Below, in pieces: positions 35,672-45,692 of a stretch of DNA of 64,000 nucleotides. The notes below the pieces were generated by a model. The model was not told the DNA's origin. It ran no database searches and was given only the letters and a program-made list of their open reading frames with translations. The position numbers were made by a program, and so were the translations under genes. The DNA lies in assembly GCA_018806915.1 (NCBI GenBank), contig JAGKQI010000047.1:434001-498000 (forward strand), given 5' to 3'. Positions within the stretch are counted from its first letter, which is position 1; every line of letters starts with the position of its first letter. This DNA is from Phytophthora colocasiae. Its lineage: Eukaryota > Oomycota > Peronosporomycetes > Peronosporales > Peronosporaceae.

Positions 35672-37099
35672 TTAGGCCGTGTCCGCAGCCTGAGTCTTTT
35701 CTTCCAGCTCACTCATCATGCCGGCGAAGTTCTTCGTCGTCACGGCAATCGCTGGATTGCTGACCTCCTCTTGAGTGTCTTTCATTTCGACGTCACCATC
35801 CGATTGCTTATCGGTGGCCTTTCCGGTGTTCGCTCGGTCGACTTCAACAACCGAATCCATTGGTTCGTCATCGTCTGAATACGGGGATGTGCCCTTTCCT
35901 GGTGTCAGTGGCAGTTCCACAAAGCATGGTGGTGGGCTCGCGTAGCCAGTCGGTGTAGCCGGCAACTTCAAATCCACAGCATCGCATGCGTCGACAGCAA
36001 GCTCAGCCTGGCACTCTTCCAAAGAGATTTCACGGCGAGTCTTAGCTTTGTCCTTGACCGCCTGTGCCTTGGTTGCTGCTTCTGCCTTGGCTGCTTTTGC
36101 CTTGGCAACTTGCCCCGCTTTTCCTTTCAGGCGACTTGGCTTTGACCAAATGTTGCGCCTATGTACTCCAGCTGCCCTGTCAAAGGCGCGCTTCGGACAA
36201 TCGAGCAGCTTGTGCGGGCCGGTATTGTTCATACCATTGAAATTGCCTGCACAATAGTGGCACTTCATTATGCCCTGATTGTAGTGCCGATCATTCGCTG
36301 GTGCCGACTGGGCCTTTCTTTTGCCCAAAGCCGAGCCATTCTGCTTGGTCGGCACCGCTGCAACATGGTTGACAGCCTTCCCGTTGCCTAGCTCCAGAAT
36401 TGAAGCCTTGCTCTGGTTGCCAAAAATGTTGGTCAGCTTTTCGCTGACATTCTCCAGCGTAAAAGCTTCAGGGGTAAACTCAACTGAGGAGCCCCACATG
36501 TGCCTTGGCAACGCGCCAAGCACCATTACCAGCATCAGCTGTGATGACAGCATGTGCGTGTGCAAGGCCTCACGCGAATTGACGTTGACCTGGCTTCGCA
36601 CGCCGTTCAGGTCTTGAAAGAGCTGTCCGACGCTCTTGAAGTCCGAGTTCACGATCTTCATGAACTGGTCAACCAGTCCGACGACGCCAGTAGCGTTGCT
36701 GAGGCTGTACTGCTTTTTCACCAGTCGCCAGATCACATGGACTGGTTCGTCCATACGCTTGGTAGCAATCCCCTTGAAATCGCTTGGCAGCGTCTCACAC
36801 AGCAGTCTTTTGATGTACGAAGACTGCGTGCAGAGCAGTGTCTCGTGCAAATCGTGCTGCCATGTCGCTTCCGTGTCTTCGGCAGGCGGACGTGGCGGCA
36901 GTGTCGGCTGGCTCTTGAGCAAATCTTCGTACCGACTCAGCGGCTTTGCACGCTTGTGCTGCAGCTCTTCGAGCGCACGCTGCTCGCTCAATGCCTTCAA
37001 GTGAATGATCAGCTTGTTCTTCCACGCGGCGAAGTGCAGAGGCTTGCCGTTGAATCTCAACGACGCCACAGAGCTCTTGTCCATCTCGGGTTTGCTCAT
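35672..37099 (-). CDS. gag: Copia-1 gag
   Basis: This intact 475-codon ORF starts 9 bases inside the 5' LTR boundary. The N-terminal part is a Copia gag domain (RFNGKPLHFAAWKNKLIIHL; LLCETLPSDFKG; VIWRLVKKQYS). A zinc-knuckle-like segment (CHYCAGNFNG...HKLLDCPK) lies near residues 285-310. An Ala/Lys-rich helix and an acidic Ser/Asp tail follow. It stops just where the protease DSG motif would be expected, so gag may be joined to pol only through a deletion or frameshift. Confidence 0.88.
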   Translation of the reverse strand: MSKPEMDKSSVASLRFNGKPLHFAAWKNKLIIHLKALSEQRALEELQHKRAKPLSRYEDLLKSQPTLPPRPPAEDTEATWQHDLHETLLCTQSSYIKRLLCETLPSDFKGIATKRMDEPVHVIWRLVKKQYSLSNATGVVGLVDQFMKIVNSDFKSVGQLFQDLNGVRSQVNVNSREALHTHMLSSQLMLVMVLGALPRHMWGSSVEFTPEAFTLENVSEKLTNIFGNQSKASILELGNGKAVNHVAAVPTKQNGSALGKRKAQSAPANDRHYNQGIMKCHYCAGNFNGMNNTGPHKLLDCPKRAFDRAAGVHRRNIWSKPSRLKGKAGQVAKAKAAKAEAATKAQAVKDKAKTRREISLEECQAELAVDACDAVDLKLPATPTGYASPPPCFVELPLTPGKGTSPYSDDDEPMDSVVEVDRANTGKATDKQSDGDVEMKDTQEEVSNPAIAVTTKNFAGMMSELEEKTQAADTA

Positions 37100-37107
37100 A
37101 CTTAAAA

Positions 37108-37470
37108 TGTTAAAATGAACAGTACAACTGAGGAAAGCTCACAACAGTTTATTTACTTTTATTCTCTATCCTCTTTATAATGCCTATACTGCAGACTCGT
37201 GCTCGGGGTCCGAGGCAAAAGAGGAAGTGAGCTCGTCTTCGGACTTCGTCCTCGACGGCTGCACTCCTCGCCTCGTATCGTCATCGCACTATGGATGGCA
37301 GGCAGCTCTCTGCCTGTGCTATCCAGATCATCCTCTCGTACTTGCTAATCAGAATTAATACAACTTAGAGAGGTGTTTTATTCAGTTGTTTATTTTTAAC
37401 TCTTGGCCGACAGGACTCCCTGTCTGCCTTTTTGCGAGAGGCGCGCACTGCGCGCCCTTGCCACTCAACA
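37108..37470 (-). repeat. 5' LTR of Copia-1
   Basis: It is 363 bp, the same as the left LTR, and is followed on the right by the target duplication cagag (37471-37475). The adjoining internal sequence (minus) TTTTAAGTATGAGC contains the gag ATG and a 7-base match to an initiator-tRNA anticodon loop complement. Confidence 0.95.
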
Positions 37471-37656
37471 CAGAGGAAGCAGGATATCTTGTGTTTCGGC
37501 AGGTGCTGGGTCTTGTATCTTGTCAATTTCACGAAGGCGTCTGTAGCTAAAAATGCGGGAGTCTAACTCTTCAATGACAGTTGGAAGATGACAGCCGTGA
37601 CATGAGTGCTCGGTATCTTGAGTTGGGGACGGCTCGACGGTAGCTACTTCGCTGTT

Positions 37657-38545
37657 TTAAGCCACGTACCACTCAAGTAAATCTGGCTTGGGGATGCCAG
37701 CTTTCACCAAACACGCCTCCATGCGCTTGACGTAGGGAGAGGCCGTAGATAGGGACTTCATCTGCGGAAAATAACGTACAAGGTACGATGTGAGTACATT
37801 GAGAACTTTGCCACTCCTGTTTAGCTTTTGTTCCTGTAATCTTGTACAGGAATTGAAGATGAGCCCCTGCAAACACCCGAGGCGATCGCGAGTATAATTG
37901 TTCAGCACAGCAATGTCAATAACAGGGGGTGACGCATCAGTATCCCAACCACTTAGAACGCGGGCCACCTTTCTGTCCTCTCGAAGAGTACGCAAAGCCC
38001 TTATTGGTGTTGATCTGTCGTTCCCATTAGCGTGTTGGGCTCCCCCTCGGCGAAAGGAATGCGAACTTAAATTCGTGGTTGCTCCTGCCGGTTTGCCCAC
38101 TCGTTTCAACAGCTTGTTGACATACGCTTGTACAGCGTCTTCACCTCGCGCCTTCGCTTTACTCATCTTGGATTGCAGTTTTTCGTCAGCGTTTCAAGGT
38201 GTAGCCTGCGTTACCGAGAAACGTTGGACCAACGGGCTCTGAAGATGTGGCATCTCAGCTGCTAGGATGTCATGCAGAGGTTTGCCTTGGTCAAGTTGAT
38301 CAGCTTCGTGGAAACTTAGTTCTGGTAGTTGGTTGACTTGGTAGCGATGCGCACGGGAAGTCCTGCATCACCAACGCCGCGGCGAGTGTGTGTAGTGGAC
38401 ATGTCAAGAATTTGTCCTTGTCTGGTACCAGTGTTAGACCCTGCTCTTCTGCTGTCTTGACACGGAGCAGACATAGGTAGAATCCACCACGGCTGAGACA
38501 GACACGTGCTGTTTTTGCACGTAGCCTAGGTCCGAAGATAGTTAT
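37657..38545 (-). pseudogene. Crypton tyrosine recombinase fragment, minus strand
   Basis: The minus-strand ORF 38166-37657 contains LSSHSFRRGGAQHANG, the His-x-x-Arg box of the Crypton tyrosine recombinase, followed by KVARVLSGWDTDASPP. Upstream on minus, 38545-38300 gives the preceding part (LLRVKTAEEQGLTLVPDKDK, TCPLHTLAAALVMQDFPC) in another frame. The N-terminal half with the first catalytic Arg is missing; the fragment stops at the mitochondrial insert. Cryptons move by recombination and have no long terminal repeats, so element ends cannot be defined. Confidence 0.85.
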
Positions 38546-38569
38546 ATTTTGTGTGAACAATTTAATACG

Positions 38570-38875
38570 AGATTAGACGAGATTGGAGAAATGTTAACAA
38601 ATAGTTTAATTCTTGTTGTAAAGAAGGATTTCTTGAAATACCAATACTGTTTGTCTATCACCAATAATTAATTCTCTTTGTCCACGACCAATAGGAATTA
38701 AACTATCTACAGCTTTTAAACCTGTTTGTACAGGTTCTTTAACACTTTCTCTAGGCATGGTAAACGATTTCAAAACGTTTTTCTTTATTAATATAATCTA
38801 TTGCACAAATTTCAGATAATATTTTAAATTGACTACCGATTAATCTATAATCACAAATAAATGTCAATTCAATTA
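38570..38875. other. Nuclear mitochondrial insert (NUMT): atp1 and nad9 fragments
   Basis: This AT-rich block is unlike its surroundings. On minus, 38755-38648 translates to 36 residues of the ATP synthase alpha subunit ([20 protein letters not shown], then [11 protein letters not shown]), with the P-loop glycine and lysine missing right after. Directly upstream on minus, 38870-38757 gives [20 protein letters not shown], a NADH dehydrogenase subunit 9 (30-kDa) segment. On plus, 38575-38640 ([14 protein letters not shown]) may be another nad9 piece. In oomycetes atp1 and nad9 are mitochondrial. The pieces are joined out of genome context, so this is a composite insert. Confidence 0.82.
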
Positions 38876-38884
38876 TTATTCCCT

Positions 38885-39936
38885 AAGGTTTTGAGGCTGA
38901 AGACAGTTATCAACACCCTCAGCCGCTTCCTCGCCATTGAAAGGGTCACCATGGACTTCATCGCCGCCTCTCTTGTGGGTGACGCCAGTGGGTCGGTATT
39001 TGTGAAGCTCATGGATCGCTTCTGTGTGTATTTGGCCTTTGTAGAAGGCCGAGGGGGGAAGCCGCTAGCACGGAATTCGATAATGAGTTACTACCGGCAC
39101 GTAAAGAACTGGTTGCTCGATATTTACCCAAGACACAGGGCAAGCATCGAAAAGAAGCTGCTGAAGGTGGCCCAGAGTCTCGAGCGGCATTGCCTCAAGC
39201 GTGTAGAGGGAGGGATTATTAAGAAGGCACCTGCATGTACGAAGGAAGGCGCATACTCGTGGACGGACTCTACTACGACGCTTCAAGCGCTAAGGACTAC
39301 CAAGATGCGGCTCTGCTTGCTCTCATGTGGTACGCGTTCGGCGGTGCCTCCGACCTGGGCTTTGTCATGAAAGGAAACTTGTCTGTCAGTCCCGATAAAG
39401 TGGTTTTCGTGCGGTTTATTCGAGTGAAGACAGCTGAAGAGCAAGGTATTTCGCTTTTCCCTGACAAGGACAGCTTCATCACATGCCCTTTTCACTCAAT
39501 CGTGATGGCGTTAGCTATGCAAGATTGTCTCTGCGCGCAATTGCTCGACCACCCTCATCTTGCTGCTGGGAAGGACGTAGATATGACAGCTTCGATGGAC
39601 ATTCCGCTTACTGTAGCACTAGCTACATGCGGTGACGTTTAGTACGCAAGTGAACCACCGCAGAAAAAGTGCAACGGAAGATAACATGAAAAAACACGCG
39701 TACGTCAACCGAGTTGTCAAGTGTGCATCTGAAGCCCAAGCAAAAGCCAAGCCAACTTCAAGTTTGACATCTTATTCATTTTGGCGAGCACTTAACAGTG
39801 GATATTTGATCGTGGCTCGTGGGATATGACGGCAACCAACAAGGCATTCGTGGACGTGTTCAACACAACTAGTGAAGACCAGAAGGTTTCTCAGTGGATA
39901 GGGTTTATTGCAGGTCATACAGAGATGAGGTCTTAG
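38885..39936 (+). pseudogene. Crypton tyrosine recombinase, plus strand, decayed
   Basis: The N-terminal core-binding part (TVINTLSRFLAIERVTMDF, RNSIMSYYRHVKNWLLDIYP) is at 38885-39230. The catalytic part continues in a second frame (KDYQDAALLALMWYAFGGAS, RVKTAEEQGISLFPDKDSF, TCPFHSIVMALAMQDCLC) to 39642 and a third frame (LTSYSFWRALNSG; then MTATNKAFVDVFNT) to a stop at 39934-39936. The catalytic Arg before ASDL is Gly, and the His of the HSFRR box is Tyr. With three frames and lost catalytic residues it is inactive. Confidence 0.88.
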
Positions 39937-40022
39937 GAGTAGGTCACGTGACCTGTCTGTTTGATTGGGAACGAGACCAACACTAGGTCACACAAGATGA
40001 CTGCATACATTATAGCGTCTAC

Positions 40023-41865
40023 TTACTCTACTGTGCTACCAGCTTCGTCGTCTAAAGCGAACGGGGTTGGAAGTTCGTATCGCTCGGTACGACGTGGAGG
40101 CATCGCCCTACCCAGATTTATATCATCTCGCAGCTGAACGCGGCGGCGGGATATGTCCTCAACCGTCTGGATAAACCGCGGCAGCGATGGATGCGGAGTT
40201 CCGAACGCTGCATTCAGCTCGCGATTAAACCGCTCGAGCGGATTATTTGTGCGGGCAACCACGGTATTGCTGTAGCCATGTACGTTCCAAAACTTTGGAG
40301 GTAGAAGCTTCAACCACGTCCGTTCGAAGTATTTCCAAAAGGATACCCATTTTGTTGCCGAGTAAGGAATACTCTCCTGGACGCAATGCTTCTCGATAGC
40401 GTCCTGTACCCATGGAACGGCCTTTGATGCAATGATGTCTCGCTCCACCACCGTCAACATGTCCAGAAAGCCTCGTCTCATTGCGATCCTTATTTGATCC
40501 TCGTGGATACGATGCTTGACCATGCTGCGCCTACAGGCCTGCTTGAAATGGAACAAGCAGCCTATGATGGCTGCAGAAGGAAATCTGTCACTCAAAGAAT
40601 TAATCAGCGCGGTTTCGAAGTCGCACACAATCTCTTTGGGCTTGATGTCCTCTCCACATGCGTTGGACACGAACTGGAACACGTTCCAGTACGTGACGTA
40701 CGTCTTGGACGTGCAGAGCACGAAGAAAATTGGAATGTAGAGTTTTGTGCCTCGATCGAAGACCATTAGGACGATGCATTGAGTGAAGGTGTCTGGTACG
40801 CAGCGGAAAGTGCCGTCCACGAATAACGTGATGTTTTCGTATCGAAGCAGGCTGAGAAGAGCTGGATTGGCCCACCCGATGACTCTGTCCAACGTATTCT
40901 TGGTGTTAGCCCATACGTGATGAAACTGCAAGAATAGCAAGTTGCTGTTCTTGCAATTTACCAACGGAGGCACTTCAGCCCGTCCATGGACGTCAGTTCC
41001 GTAGTGCAGTGCACGGGCGATGGACTCGTCGAATAACTTGTCCTCGGGCTAAGCCTCGGATTGCGACGTTGTGCTCAGTTGCTCTGTAGAACTTAGCGCT
41101 AACTTCATCCCAGACTTGTACTGGTGTTGCCACCGATGTAGTTGCTAGTCTGTCAACTTCACGTTTCATGGAAATTGTGACATCTTGTACGCCAGCCGCT
41201 TCGTTAGCCGTCAGTGCTTGCATCACAGGAGGAACGCATGTATGTGGAATGCTGTTTGCAAAGTCGTACTCCATTCTCGCAGCAATAAACTCTAGCTTAG
41301 CCTTGCAGGCCTGGCTGCGGTAGAAGCTGCACCGATAGGAGATCTTGACTTGCGTGATGGTTGCGCGAGTTAACTCGTAGCCGTTGATGTACAATTTGGT
41401 GGCGCCGTCGCGTTTCTTGCGGGCAGGGGCGTCTTCCTCGCCTGAGTACACTTGACGGGTACTTAAACGGGAACGTTTAGAGCTTTCGGTGCTACTCAAC
41501 GTGTGGTCGGCATCTGAGTTCCAGGGCGCTTCATCAGTGTCCGACGAGACGTTGTCGCTCCCCTCGACTCGCTGGACGGTGTCCATGTCGCCACCTAGAT
41601 GCCCGCCAGCTCTTTGGGCTTGTTCATGTCGACAAGCAGGGGGCACTTGCTCGTGCATACGACCACCATCTCCGGAGTCAACGTCTCGTTCACCTGCATT
41701 TCCTCCCTCGCCATCGTGCCAGCTTCGAGTCGCTCGAGCAGCCTCTCCTTCGGCAGCTTGCTGGGTGCCCCCTCCATTTGAAGTACGGCCAGGTGTGTCG
41801 GGGCCTGCATCATCACCGTTCCTGACAGCGCGGTACTGGCTTCGAGTAGCGGAGTGGGCGACCAT
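40023..41865 (-). pseudogene. Mutator-like (MULE) transposase with one frameshift
   Basis: The minus-strand ORF 41865-40993 (290 codons) has an acidic, Gly-rich N-terminus and a FLYWCH-like zinc finger (KLYINGYELTRATITQVKIS, YRCSFYRSQACKAKL, HTC). The catalytic part is in another frame from about 41040 to 40023: FVDGTFRCVP (first Asp), VCDFETALINS (second Asp), GCLFHFKQACRR (C-x-x-H box) and NNPLERFNRELN (Glu). Both parts look complete for a ~600-residue MULE transposase, and one indel near 41030-41040 separates them. I could not find a convincing terminal inverted repeat pair with a 9-bp duplication. Confidence 0.87.
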
Positions 41866-41899
41866 CCTAAGCGTGCTGGGTTCTTCAAAACTGAAAGTG

Positions 41900-42717
41900 G
41901 CAAATGGATGGAGCTGGTGAGACCTATGTAATACCTGCGATTAACCTCCATGACCTATTCGCGTGACCTCAACAAAAAACCTCGTTTGGCCAAGATGAGG
42001 CCTGTTCCTGTTAAGACCTGTATTGAATCCTTCGTCTCAGTGGGTGGGACTCAATCACAAAGCCAACCCTATCGTCGCGCGGTGCGAGTTTACTGGTGTG
42101 AGGTCTTGGAGGCTCATACTGTTTTCATTTATTCTGTCGGCACAATCGAAAATATGGTAATGATTCGAGCTAAATTAGTTGGTATCGACTCGCAGCATAT
42201 TTTCCCCCTCGTACCTACATTATACGTCGGCACAATGTCGGCACGACGTCAGCCACATTTTAACTTAGCCCTTGCAAAATTTATTGGTCAATATCAAATT
42301 ATCCATGCCATGATTGGTCATTAATCTATAAAACACTATAGTTAAACGAAGCCAAAATTCTCTTGTCGGCACCGTGATGATATTCATCCGTACCGATTTT
42401 CCGCCGACATATCGTTTTTTTACTTAAATTGATTTGGCGACTGGTCGCATCAATCATGTCAGTACCACATTTTGCTACCTATTCTAATTACATGTCTTCT
42501 AGAAAAAGCTACCAGAATCATTTTTGGGAAATAGTTGCAATAACAACCGTTTGGATCACATACTCTCGATATTTTTATTCGATTTACGGAAACGTCGAGG
42601 CACATGCTCCAAAGCCTACAATTTTGAGCATATCTGCCCATTATTGTAACTTTTAAACTCGCATTCACTCTCAATTCGAGGCATGTAGTGCGGGTCTATG
42701 GTTGCGCCGACGACACT
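41900..42717. other. Unassigned stretch left of the solo LTR
   Basis: No gene is supported. The word GTCGGCAC recurs at about 42137, 42228, 42237 and 42366. The last five bases (acact, 42713-42717) are the target duplication of the solo LTR. Confidence 0.5.
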
Positions 42718-43164
42718 TGTAACGGGGTTACACGTACAAGTGGCTACACCACTTGTAACTCTAACAGTTGCGACAACTGTTAGAGGTTGGAAATGGGCCT
42801 CAGACCTTGGTGTGCTGTACACACCAATGGCTACATGGGCGAACCACATCATTGGGTGGTTTGTTGTTATTCGTAGAAAGTAATGGATTTCTACCAATCA
42901 CAGAGCAGAGACTATGTCAACCACACGTTGGCAGACCCTTTAGAAATAGATCAAAACAGTTTAAGAAGTTCCATAATTGGTTTCGGGCCAAATTCAATAA
43001 CAGTTCTCAATTTACGGTATTTTGCAGTTTTGATTGTTTATATTTGATTTAATTATACTTATTTAAATAAGTATACTTAAATTAAGTAAAATCTAATTGC
43101 ACGCTTCCTCATACACGTAAGAGCACGTGTACGCCACCTAATAGGTCTAAGCAGACCCATTACA
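42718..43164 (+). repeat. Solo LTR of the Gypsy-2 family
   Basis: It begins TGTAACGGGG and ends CCATTACA like the Gypsy-2 LTRs and is flanked by the exact 5-bp duplication acact (42713-42717 and 43165-43169), with no internal sequence. It differs from Gypsy-2 at many positions and has a 14-bp internal deletion relative to the copy at 55295. It keeps the hairpins, including one with a compensatory pair change (42759-42785). Confidence 0.92.
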
Positions 43165-43451
43165 ACACTAGAACCGCAATTTCTCGGCAACGAAAGCACT
43201 CTAAAAGCACCAATACAGTGCTTTATACTCCCTCCATACTTGACTTGAATTGAGATTGCTCTGTTTCACATTACTTGACAAATTGAAATGATTGGTGGAA
43301 TACCAAATTACTACTTTTCATTGGCTTAGAACATCCAATCAATATCGCTAAAAATCGAGGTTATTTAAATTCGACGAAGGTTTTTTTACAGTTCGTCGAA
43401 TTAGCGCACTCAAACTACAGATTAGACCTGCGGAGTTGGCGCCATTTCACG

Positions 43452-43604
43452 ATGGCGGACGGCGAACGACAACGAAACAAGGACCTCACTCCAGAAACAA
43501 AGCTTAGTATTGCCGCCTTCCTGGATAAGAGCACCGCCGTTTGTGCGGAAGGACGCGGGTTCGATTCCCGCCGTGTCCTTAACTTATTATCAAATAAAAA
43601 TTAG
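43452..43604 (+). pseudogene. Mariner-like transposase N-terminus remnant inside the MITE (copy 1)
   Basis: ATG 43452 opens a 50-codon frame beginning MADGERQRNKDLTPETKLSI, resembling the start of the N-terminal helix-turn-helix of plant-type mariner transposases (basic, then LTxExxxxIxxFL). After ~30 residues the translation becomes GRGFDSRRV, which is the usual conceptual translation of a tRNA T-arm. The likeness is by eye. Confidence 0.45.
43541..43580 (+). other. tRNA T-arm-like sequence
   Basis: GCGGG-TTCGATT-CCCGC forms a canonical 5-bp T-stem with a 7-nt loop, extended outside by AAGGAC/GTCCTT. Upstream GGATAAGAGCACC resembles a D-arm, but no proper acceptor stem or anticodon loop can be folded. 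It is a tRNA-derived or chance fragment, not a working tRNA gene. Confidence 0.35.
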
Positions 43605-44239
43605 GTTTTAGGGAGTCGCATAACCCTAATTGTTGTCGTAATTAGTAGCTCATTGACACACTTGGTTGTTGTATTGGCATCATCCTTTTCAACTGTAAAG
43701 ACGCCGGATTAAATGAAATAACAGCGAATAGAAGTCCATTTTACGCGCTAGCTGAAGCCCGTTAGCTCCATGTGCAATTTGTTAGGGGTTACAACCCAAG
43801 GTTTTCCAATACATGTCAAGTACTGAATCTGGTCAAGTAATGTGAAACGGAGGGAGTAATAGAGTTGCGCAACAGCACAAACCTAAGTCTTTTCTAATGC
43901 GCCAAACATGGCGCAAGCAAGTTACCCATCAAACCACATATCAAACTTAACAAATATGAAACGGTGGTATTGTAAGGTAGTTGTTGTCGCCCGATCTCTA
44001 CTGGAAGATCAGGCGCAGAGGAGAACCCTCTGTGAAGTCAACTGTGTCGGTAGGCAACCGACACATCTGATCTCCAGGTGGATTCGGAGGCTACTGAGCC
44101 AATTGAGTTAATAAAGGAAATAGTTTAGCTAAGGTTAATCAAGTGACGATACAGTCTGTGGTCAGTTGACAAGTACGTAGCCAAGCTGTGATTGGCTAGT
44201 AGACGTTATTGCGGACACAGTGCATTGTGCCAAGTCTCA

Positions 44240-45248
44240 GTGACGTGTCTGACGAGGCGGCGATTCAGGCGCACAAGTGGCAGCAAGTTATGCTGACCGA
44301 TCAGGATGCCTACATCCGGTCGATGTTGAGTCCGACGCTACCAAGGCCGTACCTTTGAGACGCGGCGCGTCTCATTCAACAATAAGAGTCTGCCAGCCGT
44401 ATGGACACGACTAGAGCCAACCTTCGGCAAATCCAATGCGCAAGGAATGGCCACTCTGATTACAGAGTTCGACAAGGCTTTGTCGATAGATCTCAGCTCC
44501 GTGGGTGAGCTGATCCAGCGCGCCAAGGCTTCTGATTTGACAAAGTAGAAGCCCTGCTATGCAACGTGTTCATGAACAAGAGCAGTAGCGAGATTCAAGC
44601 AATGACTTCGGTGTCAACAGTACCGGTTCATCATGTGAAAAACCGGGGCAGCTTGGGCAAGCGCAAAATTCAGAAGAGCGATGAGTGCTTCTACTGCGAT
44701 GAAAGATACAATTGCAACGACAGGCCACACAGGAGGGTGGACTGTCCTGCAAAGCAACGTGACGAGGCCAGGGCTGTCACCGATTTAACATCTTCCAGAA
44801 GGCCAAGGAAATTGGTGTTGCTCATGTGAAGAGCAATAGGGTCGCATCGAAAAAGAAAGTCCGAGTAGATTCCGGACCTACTCCCCCGCGGCTTTCATCA
44901 AACCATCCAGCAAGCAACGCCTGTTGCTGCGGCACGTGCAGAAGATCCACTGTGGAACAGAATGACGCCGGAACAGGCCAAGGCCGACTGATGGCATCCC
45001 CACCCCCAACCCCAGGATCGCCTGTGGTATCGGATACACCAATGAGTGACGACGATGACGTCGATGACTTCGAACCGAAAAAGGTACCGGTGCTTACCGA
45101 AAAAGTCTCGGAAGCTTTCAGCAGCATCCAGACGGCGTCTCATGACATCGAGAGCACGGTAAGAGCTTTGTACCCACAACTGATTGAACGAACAGTTACT
45201 GAGTCGTGTTGTGATTGGGTGTTAGACTCCGGCTGCGGCAACGGATAA
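44240..45248 (+). pseudogene. Copia gag-protease remnant (copy 1)
   Basis: Fragments in several frames align by eye with the Copia-1 gag: HKWQQVMLTDQDAYIRSMLS (near 44270), FMNKSSSEIQAMTSVS, a zinc knuckle CFYCDERYNCNDRPHRRVDC (44687-44750), an acidic tail, and CDWVLDSGCGNG at the end (45206-45245). The last is the Copia protease active site (WVLDSGC), which Copia-1 itself lacks. Stops and shifts are frequent and the frame ends at TAA 45246-45248. Confidence 0.75.
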
Positions 45249-45692
45249 GTACCAGTACTGCGTTCGTCATGCTTTCACGCTTGCCAAAATGAAATTTTAG
45301 CGATAGAGAACTATTCCACCACTCTAAACCAACTAATAAAACTTTAGTAAAACAATAATTTAAACAGTTCCCATAAACTTCAAGGCAGTGTGCTCATACT
45401 ACAATGCTAACCTCGGGCCAGACCTGCCGACCAAACCCATCACGTAGCCTTGTGTTTTCTTCATGTGTTTTAGGAACTGTTGATGAAACAGCCGCGAGAG
45501 CCGAGCTATAGGTTGTTGATGTCTCCGTATTGGTGTCACCATTTTGCAGATCGACAATACCACCCTTGAGGCATAAAACACGAGGTTTGGTCACAGAAGA
45601 AATAAAAGTGAAGATTAGAGGAAAAAATGTCTCAAGAAAAAATAAAATATAGGTTTTGCTCTGGTACTGAAGGCGAAAACTATTATTTTTAA

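Larger units (their letters stand above)
32033..37470 (-). mobile_element. Copia-1: young Ty1/Copia element
   Basis: Two 363-bp LTRs (32033-32395 and 37108-37470) seem to differ by a single base (TTGTTAAT versus TTGCTAAT). They are flanked by the 5-bp duplication cagag (32028-32032 and 37471-37475). In minus orientation the order is LTR, gag, protease remnant, integrase, RT, RNase H, LTR, the Copia order. Despite the near-identical LTRs, pol has several breaks and the protease active site appears to be missing. Confidence 0.95.
43228..43856 (+). mobile_element. Stowaway-like MITE, 629 bp (copy 1)
   Basis: It starts CTCCCTCC and ends GGAGGGAG, with TA on both sides (43226-43227 and 43857-43858). 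Imperfect inverted repeats extend ~50 bp, with GTTTCACATTACTTGAC present at both ends in opposite orientation. TA duplication and a CTCCCTCC terminus are the hallmarks of plant Stowaway MITEs, mobilised by mariner-like transposases. The interior carries a short ORF like the start of such a transposase, and a tRNA-like arm. Confidence 0.85.

Noticed and set aside
39920..41970. Terminal repeats for the MULE (GGTCACGTGACC near 39940 and CGTGACCT near 41965)
   Set aside because: Only ~10 bp match, and the flanks show no 8-10-bp duplication.
43508..43580. Possible tRNA gene
   Set aside because: The T-arm is good, but no 7-bp acceptor stem, D-arm or 7-nt anticodon loop with T at position 33 can be formed; it lies inside a MITE and overlaps a mini-ORF.
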